A stretch of 64,000 nt of DNA from Acanthococcus lagerstroemiae (GCA_031841125.1 CM063114.1:33811574-33875573), one strand, 5' to 3'; positions 35,516-48,050 are shown, counted from the first letter of the stretch. The notes: generated by a model from the letters alone, not told the origin. Numbers and translations: made by a program.

Positions 35516-38099
35516 GCCCGACAAAATGTAACGAGGAAGTTCCATAAGCTTATTATTACGCTGGCAAATTACTAAGATATTAATTACGTCATAGGTATTG
35601 TGTATGCGCCGAGATTTTATCAAGTAAAAGACATGAATCAATACAACCCCAACTTAATTTTTATACATATATGTTATCGTAATTCGTAAAAGAAAAAAGA
35701 AAAAAAGAGGAAGAAAACGCGATGACATTATTATTAGTAAACTGATGACCAGTATCTACACTGCATGTAGATACATGGGTACATTGGATATGTGTTATCG
35801 CTGTGGAACACGTTCACTATCTCCTCCCTCTTACCCCTCAATAGGCCAAAACTCTCAAGATAAAATGAAACTGATTTCAAAATCAAATTTGACGAATCTA
35901 AAAACCTATGTAACAACATTCAAATTGCATTTTATAAAAATGTTGAGCTCCTATCCTTCCCATGTACCACAATTAGCATACTAGAGGCAAATCGTTATCG
36001 AAGATTAATTCACTTATCTCTAAATCTACACAATCCATATTGAATTTCATGAAAATTTTGAGAGTCAACCGCTTTCAAAATACCACAGTTATAGATCTAG
36101 AGCTACACCAATATCAAAATCAAATTTTACGTTGACCCTCCCCCCTCTTCATAGTATCTTGATTCAATGATTTGTGTCACTTGAAAGTGTGAGAACTTGA
36201 ATAAAAAGAAACCATTTGACACCGGAAAATATAGAGAGGGAAAAAGAATCCAGACATTGATAGATAAAGTTGTATAGAAACGAGTCCCGCAGTGATTTAC
36301 ATTCTCTCTATTTGCTAAAGTCGTTAAGACTCAGAAAAAATGTCGAAAATACTTCGTGTTTTGCTATAAGGTCTGTGTCAATTTGTGGTTATGTACAAAG
36401 TTCGTGTGAGCTCTCTCCCCTGTTTTGAGGCTAAGGTTGAAGAAAATATACCTTACGCAAGTAGAACATCTTATCATTTTGCTATTATTGGCCTGAGACG
36501 ATTAGTTTTTAAGAAAGACGCGGACATGTATTCTCGGGGATCTTCCAACATAATGAGCGTCGAAAAGGCAGGCAAATTTTTCCTGTCATTCAGAGGCACA
36601 TTCCAGTGAATAATAAATAAAAATTGATCTTGGAATTATGTTAGGTTCAACCATAATTCGACGGTATTACACAGTTTACGCGAAAAAGGCAACGTGTCCC
36701 GAATTATTAGTTCATCGTCAACTTATAGGGGATAAAAAACTAAAATGACTTAAGACTTTTCGGAAAATTGAAAAAGAAAAAATTACCAAATACTTCTGCC
36801 GTTATTTACTCATTCAGTTTCTTATATCGCTATTGACCTACATCAAAAGTAGTTATAGTCAAATCAAAGCAAGAAATCTCTGTGAGAGCGTTGATAATGA
36901 TGATGTCGTGGTACATGAATGGCAATGGCGAGCACGCAGGATAAAATTGTTTCTCAAATTTATATCAGCGTCGCATTGAATCCGATATCGCAAAACGGGG
37001 TACGAACGAAGCGATGAAAAAGAAATGTCCGTAGAACCTCCCCCACCGCGCCAAAATCTATTCAAGTAAATTTGCTTCTTGTACATCAACTCACAAACCC
37101 GTTTCTCGGTGCATTTCGTTTTTCCAAGCTTACAGCGAATATTTTCCCAGAAGCACGCAATAAAATGCCCAGTTTTCTGGTCTGTAGTTTTTTTTTACGA
37201 ATACTAGAAGGAAAAGGCACCATCGAAATATAAATCGCCGGATAACCCCTTCTAGTTCGGTCAAACTGAGAATGAAATACGCCCGCGATGTTCGTTTCGA
37301 TAAATTGGGGGAAAGTTTTCTTTTCGGACTTGTTAAGAAAGAAGACGTGTTCAATAACATACCAAATGCGACCTTAATTCGAGGTAAAAAATAACCCACT
37401 TCTGTCGGAATGTTTATAAAACGCAACTCGTATCAGATGTACTGAGTTTCTGTTTCCAGTTGTCTGAGCTAGCGAAATTTCCTGTTTATTATTTGGAATC
37501 AGCTTGAACATCCAGGGCTCGAGGTCTCTGTATTAGATTTAAAAAATTAGGATATGTTACATTTTCAAAGGTGTATTTTTTCAGAATCTTGTTCATGACG
37601 TCTGGGTGAAGCACGAAAAAGGCTCTGGGCCTTTTCAAGTGGGCGATATAAGTATCCTAGTTTTCCAGCTATTTTACTATTTTACCGGGTTACAGAACTG
37701 GTTCCGATTTCCTTCGGAATCGTGTTTCTATCATCGTACGTTTCTATCTCTAAAATTTTTTCGATCTTCGAGCGCCCCTCCCCTCTATTACATGTTTTTA
37801 AAAATTGAGATTTTTTATTTCATTGATTTCCAGCACGAATAAAACAATGATAATCCAGCTCTTATATCAATCTATAGTAAAATCGACGATTTTAATAGCT
37901 TATTCTGACTATCTGATTTTATTTTCGACATCAGTTTCCCCCTAGTTAAAAAGTAAGGCACCTGTGAGGAAGGTGAGTGTCAGAATTTCTTTAAATTACG
38001 ATATGGGTATTGAATAATAGACTCCAACTCCGGAGCCGTGTTTTTCGAACTATAACACAAGAAGAGTTACATTCGAGGGTGAAATGGATAAAGAATAAC

Positions 38100-39000
38100 C
38101 CACTACTTTAAAGAAGAATCAATTCTGTAATTGCAATCTTTGCAGAGCGTCAACACTTTTTTTCAGTTTTAGCTTTTCATGGATTTCTGTCGGATATTTG
38201 CATGGGTAGCAAAAATTCAGATAACAATTACCCACAAAACCATACCGCCTATAGTACGCCTGCTTCAACTTAAATCCCAGAATTGCTAAGTGGGGGGGAA
38301 GGGTCAGGGGTCAGATTACTCTTTGTTGGGCAATACATGAACGCCGGCTGTATGGACAGAAATTCAGGATTTTCTTTCCTGTTTCACCGAGTTCCGTAAA
38401 CACTACCGCACATTCCCATTTACATGAATATTTTTCATTCCTCCCTCCCCACCCCTCTAGAACCACACATATATCCTATTATTGGATTTTCATCACCTGA
38501 AGTCCAGTAAAAACGTTTCATATTGAAACTTTTTGAACTTTTTATTTTTTATTTTTAAGGCTGCTCAAGTTTGATATTAGTTTGGCTGCGACTCTGAAAA
38601 GGGGATACTTTTACTGAGACAGCAGGAGGGGGAGAAAGAGGTATAGGGTCAACATTTCCATGAATTACAAAATTGTATCGTTGCATCGTATTTTAGGATT
38701 TTAGGATCACTCTGAATCCATGTTCATATTATTCTTACCCCATTTTGAAAATGGAATACAACTGTAGGGGGTGATGGTTAAGAGTTTCAATAAGTACGAG
38801 CATCGCTTTTTAGGTTCCCTAAATTCACTTCTTATATTACGTAGTTTGACGCTAGATTGAAATTTGGTGTTCTTATTTGACGATGTGATTCAAACATATT
38901 CTTATAATCGTAATATTTGTAGTATATCACTTCCTAGAGTTTTTGAAGGTCGCCGAATTCGTTTTTGACATTATTTCAAAAGTTGGACATCTAAAAAGGC
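38100..39000. repeat. Periodic degenerate repeat, intron 1 segment
   Basis: Loosely repeated units with TCACYTGAARTCC, TTTTAGGATCACTCTGAATCC and GGGGGTGATGGTTAAGAG separated by roughly 100-200 bases. Same word set as 50.5-51.1, 53.3-53.5 and 58.1-59.1 kb; alignment by eye is weak. Confidence 0.35.
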
Positions 39001-39189
39001 AAGAAACTCAAAATAGGAAAAATCAATGAGTTCATCAATATTATTTTTGAAGTTTTTATATTAGTGCAGCGTTCAACTGAAACTGCCAGCGGTAGAGAAG
39101 GCAAACCACCAGCTTCAAGGTACTCTTCCTCCTGACTACACCGGCCAAGCTTGACTGCTTCCTTAAAATTTTGAGAGTTCGCTATATTC

Positions 39190-39510
39190 AAGTTCACAGT
39201 TTTCAGGACTAAATATTTAGAGGGTTCTCTTATTTTGACCGTTCATAATTTCAAGGTGCCACATCATAAGGGCTTACAGTTTCGAGAAGTCTTTTTAATA
39301 TTTCAGTGAATTAAATATTTTGCACATTCAAATTTTCCAAGACTCACAATTTTGTAGGTTCAAAAATTCCAAGGTTAATACACACGTTGGAGGGATCAAT
39401 ACGTATTTTGATGACTTACTATTCTAAATTGCGGGTTCACTGTTTTAAATATTTTCAAATCCATACATTTACAATTTCGGACGTTCACAATTTCCAGAGT
39501 TAATAATTCT
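39190..39510. repeat. Degenerate minisatellite of about 18-22 bp (GTTCACAATTTCCAAGG)
   Basis: At least ten diverged units: AGTTCACAGTTTTCAGGAC, CGTTCATAATTTCAAGGTG, GCTTACAGTTTCGAGAAG, CACATTCAAATTTTCCAAG, ACTCACAATTTTGTAGG, TTCAAAAATTCCAAGG, GTTCACTGTTTTAAAT, ACATTTACAATTTCGGAC, GTTCACAATTTCCAGAG. No ORF and no similarity to the 9-kb minisatellite. Confidence 0.65.
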
Positions 39511-40849
39511 ATTTTCCTACCAGTAGAATGAATAATTTGAATAGGTTGCATTATTAAGTAAGAGCGAAAAATACGTTCATAGCGTTAGATTCATTTTAAT
39601 AAAGATTTCATGTAGCCGAGGAACTGCCCAAGAAACAGAGGGGATCCCCTTTCCCCAAAAATACTGCCTTACAGTCGAGTCAATATAGAAATTAATTTGA
39701 AAAGAGATCATATAAAGCTGATTTTTGTCATAAATGCTCATATCACCATCCTGATATAAGAAAAACGTCCCTGCCTCACTAACTTAAAATTCTAGCACTA
39801 CAGGGAGAAGCCTCGTAAATTTGATTTTTAGGTCATAACTCACGCGGTATCGCCTATATTTAAAAAGTTAGAAATAAAATTTATTTTAGACTCAATTTTT
39901 TATAAAAATGGTTCTCTACAATTATTTCGTAATAGCCATAGAAACATCGTGAATGTGCAGGAAGAAGAAAGAATGTTGAAAATAACTTCTTATATTACCA
40001 TACAGTAATACAAGAATTGCAAGACTCCGTGTAAGATGTTCGACAATGTTTGTCTTTACGACTTTTGCAAATCGAAAGAACGCGCGAATATTCTGTTCCT
40101 TTATCAGGATGATGAACTGAATTTGTATGCCCAAAATCAGCTTTGTATGGCTTTTTGAGGAGACAAACTGGATGGACTATTGCAGCAAAATTGGATCTCA
40201 GTTCGTTAAATGAAAGAAATAAGATCTTAGTCCGTCTTACTCTTCATCTTAATTAATCCTACTAATGTTTTCACTCGGCGAAATTCAAAGACCTGTACTA
40301 TTTTTTTCCTGTATTTAGTGAAATCATTGCCTTCCGTTCGATCCCTCCCTCCCCTTGGAAAAACTCTCTTTCAGCGAAACAGATTGAAAGATAACAGAAA
40401 ACAGGCAGGTAGCCCCCCCCCCCCCTCGAAGATCTAAGTTCTTCTTGAGCTTAGACGGCAGAGAATTTTTAGCGTTTCCAAAAACTAGATCTAACGAATT
40501 GAACATCCTGGTGGATCGATTTAAGTCCAACTCGTTCCAAAAGTAACAGAGGACATTTGTGGGCCATTATGCCTACTATATAACTATTTCGCGCCTCTGT
40601 CATGTCGGCTAATGTTTAAAAATTTTCCAGATTAAATTGATATACTCGACTTGTACGCTCCGGGTAAGCGTAGAGTTTGATGACCCCGAAAAGCTCAGAC
40701 GTCAAAATATACCAAATGTATTTTCTATTACGTTTCTCGAATCTTGACCCAGACTCGATGAAAGGAGTGCGAAATAAATTTTGCCAACAAACACGTCAGC
40801 AATCCGTTAGATATAAGATAGTTTTTATTTTCCTCGAACGAAGTTTGTT

Positions 40850-41350
40850 GTGAAAGTTTTCAAACAGTATTTCAATGCGAGTTCACGAATACAGCTTTTG
40901 CGATAATTTGCTAGCACCGAAATAGAAACCGACTATACGACTCGCAATGAGAAAGTGTAAGTGTCAGTGCGCGAGGTAAACTGCGCGAAATGGAACTTTT
41001 TAACGAGAATTAATTACAAATTAAGAAAAGATAAGCGGTAGTAAGAAAAGCTAACATTTTTGAAACCGGAGAAACGGATACTGTAAATCGTGAATACGGT
41101 ACACGGTATACGTGTTAATCGCCGAAAGTGCGAATTTCGCGAATTGTTTTTATCGCGAAGTTTTCTTTTGAAACGGCAAAATTATACTAATGGATGACTG
41201 AGCAATGTGCATTCCGAGCCACATCTCTTTTGCGGTCTAGTATCTACAGTTTTTGTCCGTCCGAGCTTTTTTCATTTACGGCGAATGGCGACAAACGAAC
41301 CGACAGAGAAAAATGGCCCGCTATTCTAATTTAACCTTTTCGAATTCCTC
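40850..41350. other. CpG-rich unique-looking segment in intron 1
   Basis: The stretch 41085-41163 alone has about eleven CpGs in under 80 bases (ACACGGTATACGTG, AATTTCGCGAATTG, TTATCGCGAAG). No repeat words of the neighbourhood and no ORF are present. A regulatory or conserved noncoding role is only inferred. Confidence 0.3.
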
Positions 41351-41929
41351 GCTGTGCACGTTTTCCTAACCCAGTTTCTGTAAGTATTCGGCAGCATAGC
41401 CGACACTTGAGCCATCCTCAATGGGAAACTTACCGTCTCCATTTCTAAAGAATATTAGATAACTGTCTTTTTGAGAATTTCATTATGCAGTACGACTCAT
41501 CAGTGAAAAACCGAGCTCTTCGTGGAAACATAAAATTCTGTATATGATTTAAGAAAGGTGGCCTCAAGGTGAATCTCCCTGTAGTCTATAGGAAAATTAA
41601 GATGAAAGTATGATGAAATGCAAAAGAACACCGGGAACGACGAAATTTAGTTTACTTATTCGGTACTCTTCCCCGATAAACTTTCTAAAAATACTCATGA
41701 CCATCATTCTAACACCTAGAGAGCAAAATGTACAGCAAAGTTAAGTTTTTGCGTTGTATAGTGACACCGACATATTATGTGAGAAAATGCTTCAGACAAA
41801 TAATATTTATCACATGATATTCCACGAGAAAAGTCTTCAACAAGTTTTTCGTTATCACCCTAGAATCGTCGCAAAAGTAGGTCTCAAAGTAACCCTATAC
41901 ACTACCACACATTAGCGTAGAATATACAG

Positions 41930-42860
41930 AATTTTGGATATTTCTTCAGTTGCACCGAGTTGTACATAAGGATGCTAAAGAAACTGAAAAATAGTGGGGA
42001 AAGAAAGAGAGTAAACATTCCAGGGGCTCTGCATCCCAGTTGCGTCCCGTACGGGAGGGTAAAAACAAGGATATATTGCAATTGCGTCCCAATGAAAAAA
42101 GGTACATGTCTCAATTGCGTCCGAAGTGCATCCAGAAATAGACAGTCGATGTTAGAATTAAAATGACTTCTGTAATAATTCATGTTAGTACGTGTATGTA
42201 GATTACAATGCGAATGACGATGACACGACACGTAACTACATACGAGGGCAATCCCAAAAGTAAGTCCTGTTTTGGTGTAAAATGTTTAAGAATGAACAAA
42301 AATTCAATATAAAACCAAATTTATTTAGGATTTGAGTTACACTATTTCTCTACAATAATCACTATCAACCTTCAAATACTTCTGATAGCGATCCTTCAGC
42401 TTCGAAATGCCCATTTGGCAAAATTCAGAGAGTTGGTTTTTGAAGAAGTTTGTGACTTCCTTTTGGAGCGCGTCATTGCAGTTGAATTTTTTTCGCCCAA
42501 ATGACTTTTCAAGGATGGAGACAGGTGAAAATCACTCGGGGCAAAATCCAGTGATATTTTTAACCATACCTGCAATACTTTGAAGCCAGTCCTAAGTCTG
42601 GTTAAGTGGGACGGGAAATATATAAGACGCAGTTGAGCTGTTAAAAGAAGGGACGCAATTCAGACATGTCTGGGACGCAATTAAAACGTGCCTTTTTTCC
42701 TAGTGGGACGCAACTGAGACAAAAATTGGTGGTCGGGACGCAACTGGGATTCACCGATTCCGGGGATACATAAATGGAGATGTGTAGAATCGGGTTCAGG
42801 GGTAATTACCATCCTCACTGCCCATACAACTCAGTACAACAAAAGAAATGTCCAAAATTT
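41930..42860. mobile_element. Inverted-repeat element with subterminal TTGCGTCCC arrays
   Basis: Outer arms are inverted copies (GAATTTTGGATATTTCTTC at 41930 against GAAATGTCCAAAATTTT at 42845; CCGAGTTGTAC against ACAACTCAGTAC). Inside each arm a TTGCGTCCC motif is repeated in inward orientation. On the left it occurs at 42040-42048, 42082-42090 and, diverged, 42115-42122. On the right, as GGGACGCAA, it occurs near 42650, 42672, 42705 and 42735. The centre holds a mariner fragment. Such mirrored subterminal arrays are typical transposase-binding sites of hAT- and P-type elements, but the family is not identified. Confidence 0.6.
42241..42565 (-). pseudogene. Mariner transposase C-terminal fragment with one terminal repeat
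   Basis: The end TACGAGGGCAATCCCAAAAG (42241) is a mariner-type terminal repeat next to a TA. On the minus strand the last 62 codons before the TAA at 42339-42337 are open: FGRKKFNCNDALQKEVTNFF, then LSEFCQMGISKLKDRYQKYL, the usual mariner C-terminus. Just upstream and one frame away is LDFAPSDFHLSPSLKSHLG, matching the DLAPSDYH box with the third catalytic Asp. The rest of the 1.3-kb element is absent, so it is a truncated, frameshifted relic. Confidence 0.82.
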
Positions 42861-44519
42861 TATGTTTTCACCTATAAGGCATGTGCTAATGTATGTGTAA
42901 AGAGTTACTTGGACCCCCCCTTTTTATCATGTTTCAAGGGTAGCTGCGATAGTTACTGGAGATTTTTCTTGCGAAACATCATGTCAGAAGTATTATTTGT
43001 CTCAAATATTTTCTCATTAAAATATACCGTTCACACGTTACACTACAAGAACTTGAAATTTCATATTTTGTCCCGCTTGGGAAGCACATTCGTGGCATCT
43101 AGAAAATAAATGGAGAATTACTAATAACTGTACGACATCAATGTTAACCCGTTTTTAAAATCCTTGAATCCCACAGCTTCAACACGAGATAACATTTTTT
43201 TCACCCAAACATCTGATTACTTACTTCTATCTAGAGCCTATAATAACATAGAAAAACAATGAAAAAATCTTCATTACCAACTGGCTCTGCTAACTTTTAT
43301 TTACTCAAAATTTTTAGTGAAAAACTTGATGTTCTAAATTATTTACCCTTAAATTATGACAACACAACAAACACCACTGATACCAAGTGAAGACTGTAGA
43401 TTGAACACACTTTTCTTCAACCAGAATGATGGAAACGAGCACTGTAATTTTATTAATTCGACCGCTAGAGCGCGTAATAGTTTGAGACACATTGTAATTG
43501 GACGCTCTTAAGCAAAAAGTACCCAAGCGACAAAATCCGTTTTTTGAGAAAAGCTAATGAATAATACCGGTTTATGGACATAGCGTTTTAGTCCAGGTAA
43601 ATTAGAAAAAAAAATGTCAGGAAATGAACATAAATAATATCAAAGATTTTTTTTGGAATGTCTTCGGAATCAATCCTTAATTAACGTACTAAAAGTTCAC
43701 AGCAATCCCGGTGGAACTAAGCCCCCCAGGGGGCTTCAAATACACCGAAATTCACTTTTTCGGAAATATCTCGCGTAGAAAACGTTTTATGGAAAACGAT
43801 TTCAAACAAAAGTTGTTCCACGTTAAAATATGCATTAAAAAGTTTCTTATAACATTTTCGTAGAGTTGAGAACAACGCCGTCAGCGCGCGCTGAAGTTCG
43901 CACATTTTGTGCATGCTCATGCTACATACTGTACCAGCTGACCCGCTTCGCGGCTCATCTATACCGTGGGTTAAAGTGAGTTGGCTTACGTGAATTAGAT
44001 GGAGAGGGGGGTGCTAAAACTAGAAGAAAAAAAAACTATTTGACACAGTTGCAAGGGGGTCCAGACCTCCTGAGAGGAATATTTATTATAAGAATATTTT
44101 ATTTAAAAGATTTACTTTTTGATTTATTTTATTTAATTAAATTTAATAATTTTTTTTTAAAGGTTAATGTATATAATTAAGTTTTTTAAGAGAATATTTT
44201 TATTTAATAATTTAATATTAAGAAGGTTTAATAGAAATGAAAATCGTGGATACCTGCTGTTCAAGTCGCATTGCGTTCATTCGGAGTGTCCTGATTCATT
44301 TGCAGCTTATCGCTTCATGTTTGTATTGTTCAGACAAAGATGTTAGGGTTCTTAAAAATTCAATTGGGTAATTAGAGTATAAATGCTGAATATAGTTTTC
44401 AAAACCTGAAATCTTTGTGATAGTAATTAATATCAGCCTTTTATTTGTATAGTTCTATAGTTTGATAAATACATACATACAATAGGAGATATACACTTCA
44501 GAATACATCGAACTACTCA

Positions 44520-44730
44520 GACACTTTAGGTATAGGCCTCCCCAGCTTTTTTCCATCTTTTTCAGTCTTGGGCTACTCTTTCCCACATTATTCCCGTCAT
44601 TTTTGTTATATCATCACGCCATTTTGTTCTTGGGCTTTCTCTCCTTCAATTCTTGTCGTAAGATTCCCACTTACTGATAATTTTGCTCTATCGTGTCCCT
44701 CTTGATGTGCGATATGTCCCGCGTAATCTC
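44520..44730 (-). pseudogene. RTE-type LINE 3' end fragment
   Basis: Minus strand: DYAGHIAHQEGHDRAKLSVS, then after a frame change KNKMA..DDITKMTGIMWERVAQD and KKAGEAYT before the TAA at 44528-44526. This is the RTE C-terminal signature (GHIAR.., RW.DDI....W...AQDR..W...EAY). A TATGTATGTA tail follows toward 44460. Several substitutions and a frameshift mark it as old. Confidence 0.65.
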
Positions 44731-46144
44731 ATTTTAATTTCTTGATCTTCAACTTACCTCTTTCATACACATTTCCTCTCTTATTCTTTTGTTTTTCACT
44801 CTGTCTTTAATTCTTCACCTTAGTATACTTTGTTCCATCCCTCTCGCTCAGGAAGTAGCGAAGAGCTTTTCCTAGGGGACCAAAGTTGTTAAATTCCCAA
44901 GTGACTCAGCTCAAAATTCCCAAGTATCAAATTTGAAAATTTCAGATCTTTAATTCCCTAATAATTTCTGAAGGGAGACAGTTACTGCCACCAAATTTCA
45001 ACATAGTGTGAAGAAGTTCAGTGTAAATCAATTCCAAAAAAGTTCCAGTTGAAAAGAAATTGAGAAGCCCACAGGGGGGGGGGATTTGTCACTCCCCTCT
45101 GTGGCGTGGAAACACGTGAATAAATGTCAAAATTTAACGGCACGGAACTCCGCAGGCATTAATATGTCCTCTCCTCTTCCCGTTACTACAAACTGCTTTC
45201 CCATTTTCCCTCTCCGTTCTTCCAACGATTCCCTGTGATCCACGTCCGTGATCTTTTCCTACCTGAAAACTCTTTCAGTTTTCCTTCCTCTACCCTTCCC
45301 GCACTGACGGCATCGGCTGCTAATGCGACTGATAAGCGGGTGGTCATCACTTCACTTCTCCTCTTTTTTTAAATGTCTTATGGACTCCAAGAAATTTAAT
45401 GTAAATTAATTCCGAAAAATTCAAGTAAAAAAATTAGAGGGTCTAGAGGCGGTAAAATTCTGATAAGAGTACCGATTTCTTTTTTAGTCTAGAACCTATT
45501 CAGAGTTCATACAAACACATCCTGAAAGTTCAAACCCCTCAGTTAGTAGCGGATATAGAAATTCTGTGTGTATCCGGGGGGGGTCTGAATGAAAAATGTT
45601 AGAAAAATGTTATGGATGAAACATGATAAATGAGTTATGTTGGTAGATGTTTAGATATTTCGAGGGAGTCCGCCCCCACCCGTATCCACTCCTAACCTCA
45701 GCTCTTATGGCTCACCCGCCAAACTCGAACAAACACATCCACCCACCCGCAGGCAAACAAACACTTTTACATATTTCGAGAACTACGGCATCGAAACCTG
45801 ATCAAAATTTTTCAACCTCCCAAATCAAATTCAAATCTGCGGTCAAAATTGAGGTAGAGTAATTTTTTGAGAAATGTTATCAACATACTCCAATTTTCGA
45901 GCCTATCTTGACAAAGGCGCATCGCCGCCAAATTTAGTCTACGAATTTGAAATCAGCTTGAGGTTATCTTTCTATTTGTTCTGTCTTCAAATAATAATTG
46001 TATTTGTACCATTATTAGTATTACTAGGGGGCTTCCTTGAAAGTAGCCGGAGGTGGTAGGGACGAAGGCCGGGATGTAGATATCAGGCTCGGAGTTTTTT
46101 CCATGGGGGAGGGTTAGGAGTTTTGGTTTTTAATATATAGAGAG

Positions 46145-46186
<42 letters not shown>

Positions 46187-46188
46187 TA
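46145..46188. repeat. (ATT)n microsatellite
   Basis: About 14 consecutive ATT units, possibly the tail of a LINE. Confidence 0.9.
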
Positions 46189-47239
46189 TTATTTAAAACA
46201 CCTCAACACCGATGTTTCCGCGTTAGTTTAATAGACAGAATGAGCATAAACAAATTGTGTGAACTTCAGCGCACGCTAACAGCGTTGTTTTCAACTCTAC
46301 GAAAATTTTACAAGAGACCTTTTTTATGTAAATTTCAACAAGGAACAACTTTTGTATGAAATATTTCCTCCTAAAATGTTGTCTACGCGAGATACTTCTG
46401 AAAAAGTGAATTTCTGAGTCTTTGAAGCCCTTTGGGGGGCTTAGCTCCGCCGGGATCGCCGTGTACTTTTAGTATGTTAATTAGGGAGTCATTCCGAAGA
46501 CATTAAAAAAAACATCTTTGATATCACTTATGTCTATTGCAAAGACTAATTTTCCCGGACTATTTACTGATAAGCTTTTTTCAACGTAGATTCACACTTT
46601 TGTATCGGGGGCCCAAATTTAAAAATTTCTACTTTTTACACTCAAACTCATTTTGTCAACAAATGTCGCTTGAGCGCTTTTTATGTAACAATGTCCAATT
46701 ATCAAAGTTACCCCTGGGTTATCAATATTACCCCTGATTACTGGTACGTTAATTAGTACTATTCTTTCAACCCTCCGCGCCAAAATTTAGCTTCCCGAGA
46801 ATTTTTCATTCTATTATGTCTAACACTACACAACAGCATAAAAATAATGGGATGAGATTATATGATTTTAGCTATACTTTGGATGCTGAATACAATAGCG
46901 TTAACCAGTTTTCTCGAGAATCTCTCGTTTTTCATATTCAAAATTAAAATGTTATAAAAATTTTCCCGTTTTATTCCTATTTGTCGTCCACGAATTGCTA
47001 AACTGATACTGATAACAATACTGAACGCGCATAGTTGTTTGATCAGTGCATCAGTGGTATCATTTTGATGATAATAAAATTCGCATTTAAGATATAGAAG
47101 ATGAAGGAAAAAATGAACTAAAATCCAAAAATTAACATCGACATTAAATTCCTCGTTGAAAATATTTATAGAATCATGTGTTCTCATGTCATTGTTTTTT
47201 TTACAAAATCTCAAATTGTTGTGTAATGTAATTGTACTG

Positions 47240-47446
47240 GTCTATCTAAATCTAAATACCTTTATTTGGATTGTTCACATATGTACATTGATGTTAGTTT
47301 GCGATTATGAGTCGCCCCCAAAGTAGGGCCTACTAGTCCCCAGGCCCGTAACGAGCAAAGGTCTCGCATAAGCGCTCCCACTCTTTCCTATGCTTTGCTA
47401 TCGTTTGAAAGTTTTTATATATTTTTTTTAATTTATTCATGTCGTC
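47240..47446 (-). pseudogene. LINE C-terminal fragment with TTTAGAT tail
   Basis: On the minus strand 38 open codons end at a TAG (47335-47333): DDMNKLKKIYKNFQTIAKHR, then KEWERLCETFARYG. The pattern DD(M/I)..L..I..N...IA..R..W..L.E.FA fits the RTE-type C-terminus. An AATAAA and an ATTTAGATTTAGATAG tail follow, reaching about 47240. The 5' part is lost. Confidence 0.5.
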
Positions 47447-47709
47447 CTTCGTACTGGTCTATAATATGACTGAATTAGTGTGAGAGCTCAGACCTTCATC
47501 ATTTTGCCCGAATCTGGTCCACAGATTTTCGGCTATCTACGTTCACGTTCGAGACCTATGTATGAGAATATAAAGATCGGATTTAGCTCGATGACGTAGA
47601 ACTATACAACGATATAATGATATGAAGTGGGAGCACTCGTCTCGCTCTGGGAATAAGGTATTTTACATTAGCCTGTTTTTGTTTATTCGAAGCTTAACTG
47701 TGCTTTCAG

Positions 47710-48050
47710 GTACTTCACTATAGTGCGATCGCCTCGAAGAACGCTATGCAGATGTAGCGTGGCCAGCACATTAATTCTCGTTTGGCTGATTTCGTTCATC
47801 GCCATGCTACCGCTGGTATTATTTCAACAAATAGAAACGGTCAAGCTGGGCGATATTATACTCTACGAAGTGTGCTTGGAAAAATGGCCGTCGCCGGACT
47901 TACAGAAAATCTACACGCTCTCGCTGACCGCATCCCAATTCATATTGCCGGTTATTGTGCTGACGACGGTGCATTTGAAAATATCGCTGTATTTAAACTT
48001 GCGCTTAAACGGCTGTCCACCGAGAACGCCCGACACGTTCGGTAAACGAG
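47710..48050 (+). CDS. NPFR: Neuropeptide F/NPY-like GPCR, coding exon 2 (DRY motif to intracellular loop 3)
   Basis: Second coding exon, preceded by the acceptor TGCTTTCAG at 47701-47709. Its first base completes Arg192 of the DRY motif (GAC AG|G TAC), so the intron is phase 2 inside DRY, a classic intron position in rhodopsin-family receptors. It encodes residues 193-305: TM4 with W217 in LILVWLISF, extracellular loop 2 with Cys247 (CLEKWPS, close to the CxExWP pattern of NPY/NPF receptors) expected to bond Cys167, and TM5 with Pro272 in QFILPVIV. The preferred donor is GAG|GTAACC after 48050. A second donor in the same phase, TTCG|GTAAAC after 48041, would shorten loop 3 by three residues. 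Without splicing the frame stops within about 20 bases. Intron 1 is about 21.5 kb and full of mobile elements. Confidence 0.87.

Larger units (their letters stand above)
43489..46715. mobile_element. 3.2-kb element or pair with inverted arms
   Basis: Arms 43489-43925 and 46225-46715 are inverted copies. Shared words include AATTGGAC, AAGCGACA, CTCTACGAAAA, CGCGAGATA and the GGGGGCTTAG..CCGGGAT block. Read outward from the centre, both arms begin with ATGAGCAT and encode a similar peptide start (CELQRALTALFSTLRK against CELQRTLTALFSTLRK); only the left arm stays open, for 67 codons (43920-43717). The outer 200 bp match the MITE at 62520-62752. The 2.3-kb centre holds an RTE tail and an (ATT)n tract. 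It could be one large fold-back element or two solo copies in opposite orientation. Confidence 0.55.
26175..47709 (+). other. Intron 1 of the GPCR gene (about 21.5 kb)
   Basis: Bounded by GTAAGA at 26175 and TTTCAG at 47704-47709. I find no credible additional coding exon in it. It is a patchwork of mobile elements and degenerate repeats listed separately, plus unassigned AT-rich DNA at about 26.2-27.9, 28.1-29.2, 35.5-38.4 and 39.5-40.8 kb where I recognise nothing. CpG-rich unique-looking DNA at 40.85-41.35 kb is the best candidate for an intronic regulatory region. Confidence 0.8.

Noticed and set aside
46145..46188. (ATT)n tract as the insertion tail of the LINE at 44520-44730
   Set aside because: It lies 1.4 kb from that LINE and on the wrong side for its orientation.
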